Positions 4,689 to 5,267 of a stretch of DNA of 5,267 nucleotides are shown in pieces. This stretch comes from Nitrososphaerales archaeon (GTDB taxonomy: Archaea > Thermoproteota > Nitrososphaeria > Nitrososphaerales > Gagatemarchaeaceae): positions 1 through 5,267 of the forward strand of contig JASHVX010000114.1 in NCBI GenBank assembly GCA_030044375.1. The letters run 5' to 3'. The translations under genes and the position numbers were made by a program. The notes under the pieces were generated by a model. It made no database searches, was not told where the DNA came from, and saw only the letters and a program-made list of their open reading frames with translations. Each line of letters begins with the position of its first letter. The first letter of the stretch is position 1.

Positions 4689-5267
4689 TCACATGCGTTC
4701 CCCGTCGAGCATGGTGAACCGTTCCGTGAGGCGCGCCTCCCCTAGGATGTTCCCGACGGCCATGGTCAGGCGGTCTCCCTCGCGGCTGAGTTCGACGACC
4801 TCGTCGTCTCTCAGGGCCTCGTGCAGGAGGAGGTCGAACTGCCTTCTCCTCTGGGCCGTGGCCCCGAACCGCCGCGTCCTCTCCATCTCCATCTGCTGGT
4901 AGGCGTACATGAACTCGTAAAGGGTGCGATAGACCTGGTGATGGATCATCTCGGAGACTTCTTGTTCGGGCCTCGTGACCCAGTCGAGCCCTTCAAGGTC
5001 CGCGAAGTAGATGGTGCCGTCGGGAGCGATCACCGCATCCTTATCGAGCCAAACGTCGTAGAAGTCCAGCCCGCTGAAGGTACCGTCGCCGTTGGCCTTC
5101 ATCGACCTCACGAAAAGGGTGAGGAAGGGTATTCCGCTCTTCAGGAAGTTCCGAAGGAAGGTCAGGGCCTTCTCGTTGGTGTCTATCTCAAAGAGGTCGA
5201 AGACGGAGCCGACCGTGCCGCCTATGGTTATCCCCGCGTGGAAGTAGACCCTCACGTTCGAGGGGAC
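4689..5267 (-). CDS. Unknown cytosolic protein, 5' end beyond the window (partial)
   Basis: At least 193 codons are open to the right edge of the window. A GTG lies at 5255, but no Shine-Dalgarno precedes it and the frame continues through it, so the N-terminus probably lies outside. Counting from that GTG, an alpha/beta segment (1-93) ends in the hairpin DAVIAPDGTIYFADLEGLDW (73-92). A long charged helical region follows (97-150: SEMIHHQVYRTLYEFMYAYQ, then ERTRRFGATAQRRR), then a short alpha/beta end. The segment N/D-x-V-I-x-x-D-G-x-I-Y-F-x-D-L-E recalls the catalytic-loop to metal-binding-Asp hairpin of protein-kinase-like folds, but the HxD part is not clear (YDVWLDKD here), so kinase activity is not claimed. 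No membrane helix is seen. It is the first visible gene of the minus-strand run, 13 bases before the coiled-coil gene. Confidence 0.7.
   Translation of the reverse strand, partial: VPSNVRVYFHAGITIGGTVGSVFDLFEIDTNEKALTFLRNFLKSGIPFLTLFVRSMKANGDGTFSGLDFYDVWLDKDAVIAPDGTIYFADLEGLDWVTRPEQEVSEMIHHQVYRTLYEFMYAYQQMEMERTRRFGATAQRRRQFDLLLHEALRDDEVVELSREGDRLTMAVGNILGEARLTERFTMLDGERM

Overview
The window looks like archaeal chromosomal DNA, GC-rich and densely coded. The evidence is an archaeal-type TATA box placed for a leaderless transcript, GTG and TTG starts preceded by Shine-Dalgarno runs, a partial tRNA with the long variable arm and CCA end typical of archaeal tRNA-Leu, and a secreted membrane-anchored protein that ends in a cytosolic CxxC...CxxC zinc ribbon. 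That last architecture is common in Thaumarchaeota- and Thermoplasmata-like lineages. I cannot fix the phylum from this sequence alone.

Layout. Bases 1-49 are the 3' end of a tRNA (probably Leu) on the + strand. A TATA-like box at 105-112 precedes a small two-helix membrane protein gene (137-403, +). Bases 404-651 hold no gene I can support, only a weak hairpin over the preceding stop codon. A small acidic, helical protein gene of unknown function follows (652-993, +). A short convergent gap with a small hairpin (about 1039-1053) separates it from the minus-strand block.

The rest of the window, 1054-5267, is one minus-strand run of five genes, probably an operon read from right to left. In transcription order they are: (1) the C-terminal part of an unknown cytosolic protein cut by the window edge (4689-5267); (2) a long coiled-coil protein (4001-4675), 13 bases downstream; (3) an all-helical repeat protein with an aromatic and His-rich tail (3013-3957), 43 bases downstream; (4) a signal-peptide, beta-rich, single-TM, zinc-ribbon protein (1913-3016) whose TTG start overlaps the previous stop in TTGA; (5) a GNAT-family acetyltransferase (1054-1836), 76 bases downstream. 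Several of the longest open frames start too early. Shine-Dalgarno placement, the signal peptide and the 4-base overlap support shorter starts for genes 3, 4 and 5.

How the genes might work together is inference. Genes 1-3 look like soluble or scaffold components (coiled coil, alpha-solenoid). Gene 4 spans the membrane, with a glycosylatable outer domain and an inner zinc ribbon that could dock a cytosolic partner. Gene 5 could acetylate a protein or small molecule. The tight spacing and the stop/start overlap suggest that at least genes 2-4 are made together. Apart from the GNAT and the zinc ribbon I recognise no defined family here, so this cassette is the best candidate for an undescribed system in the window.
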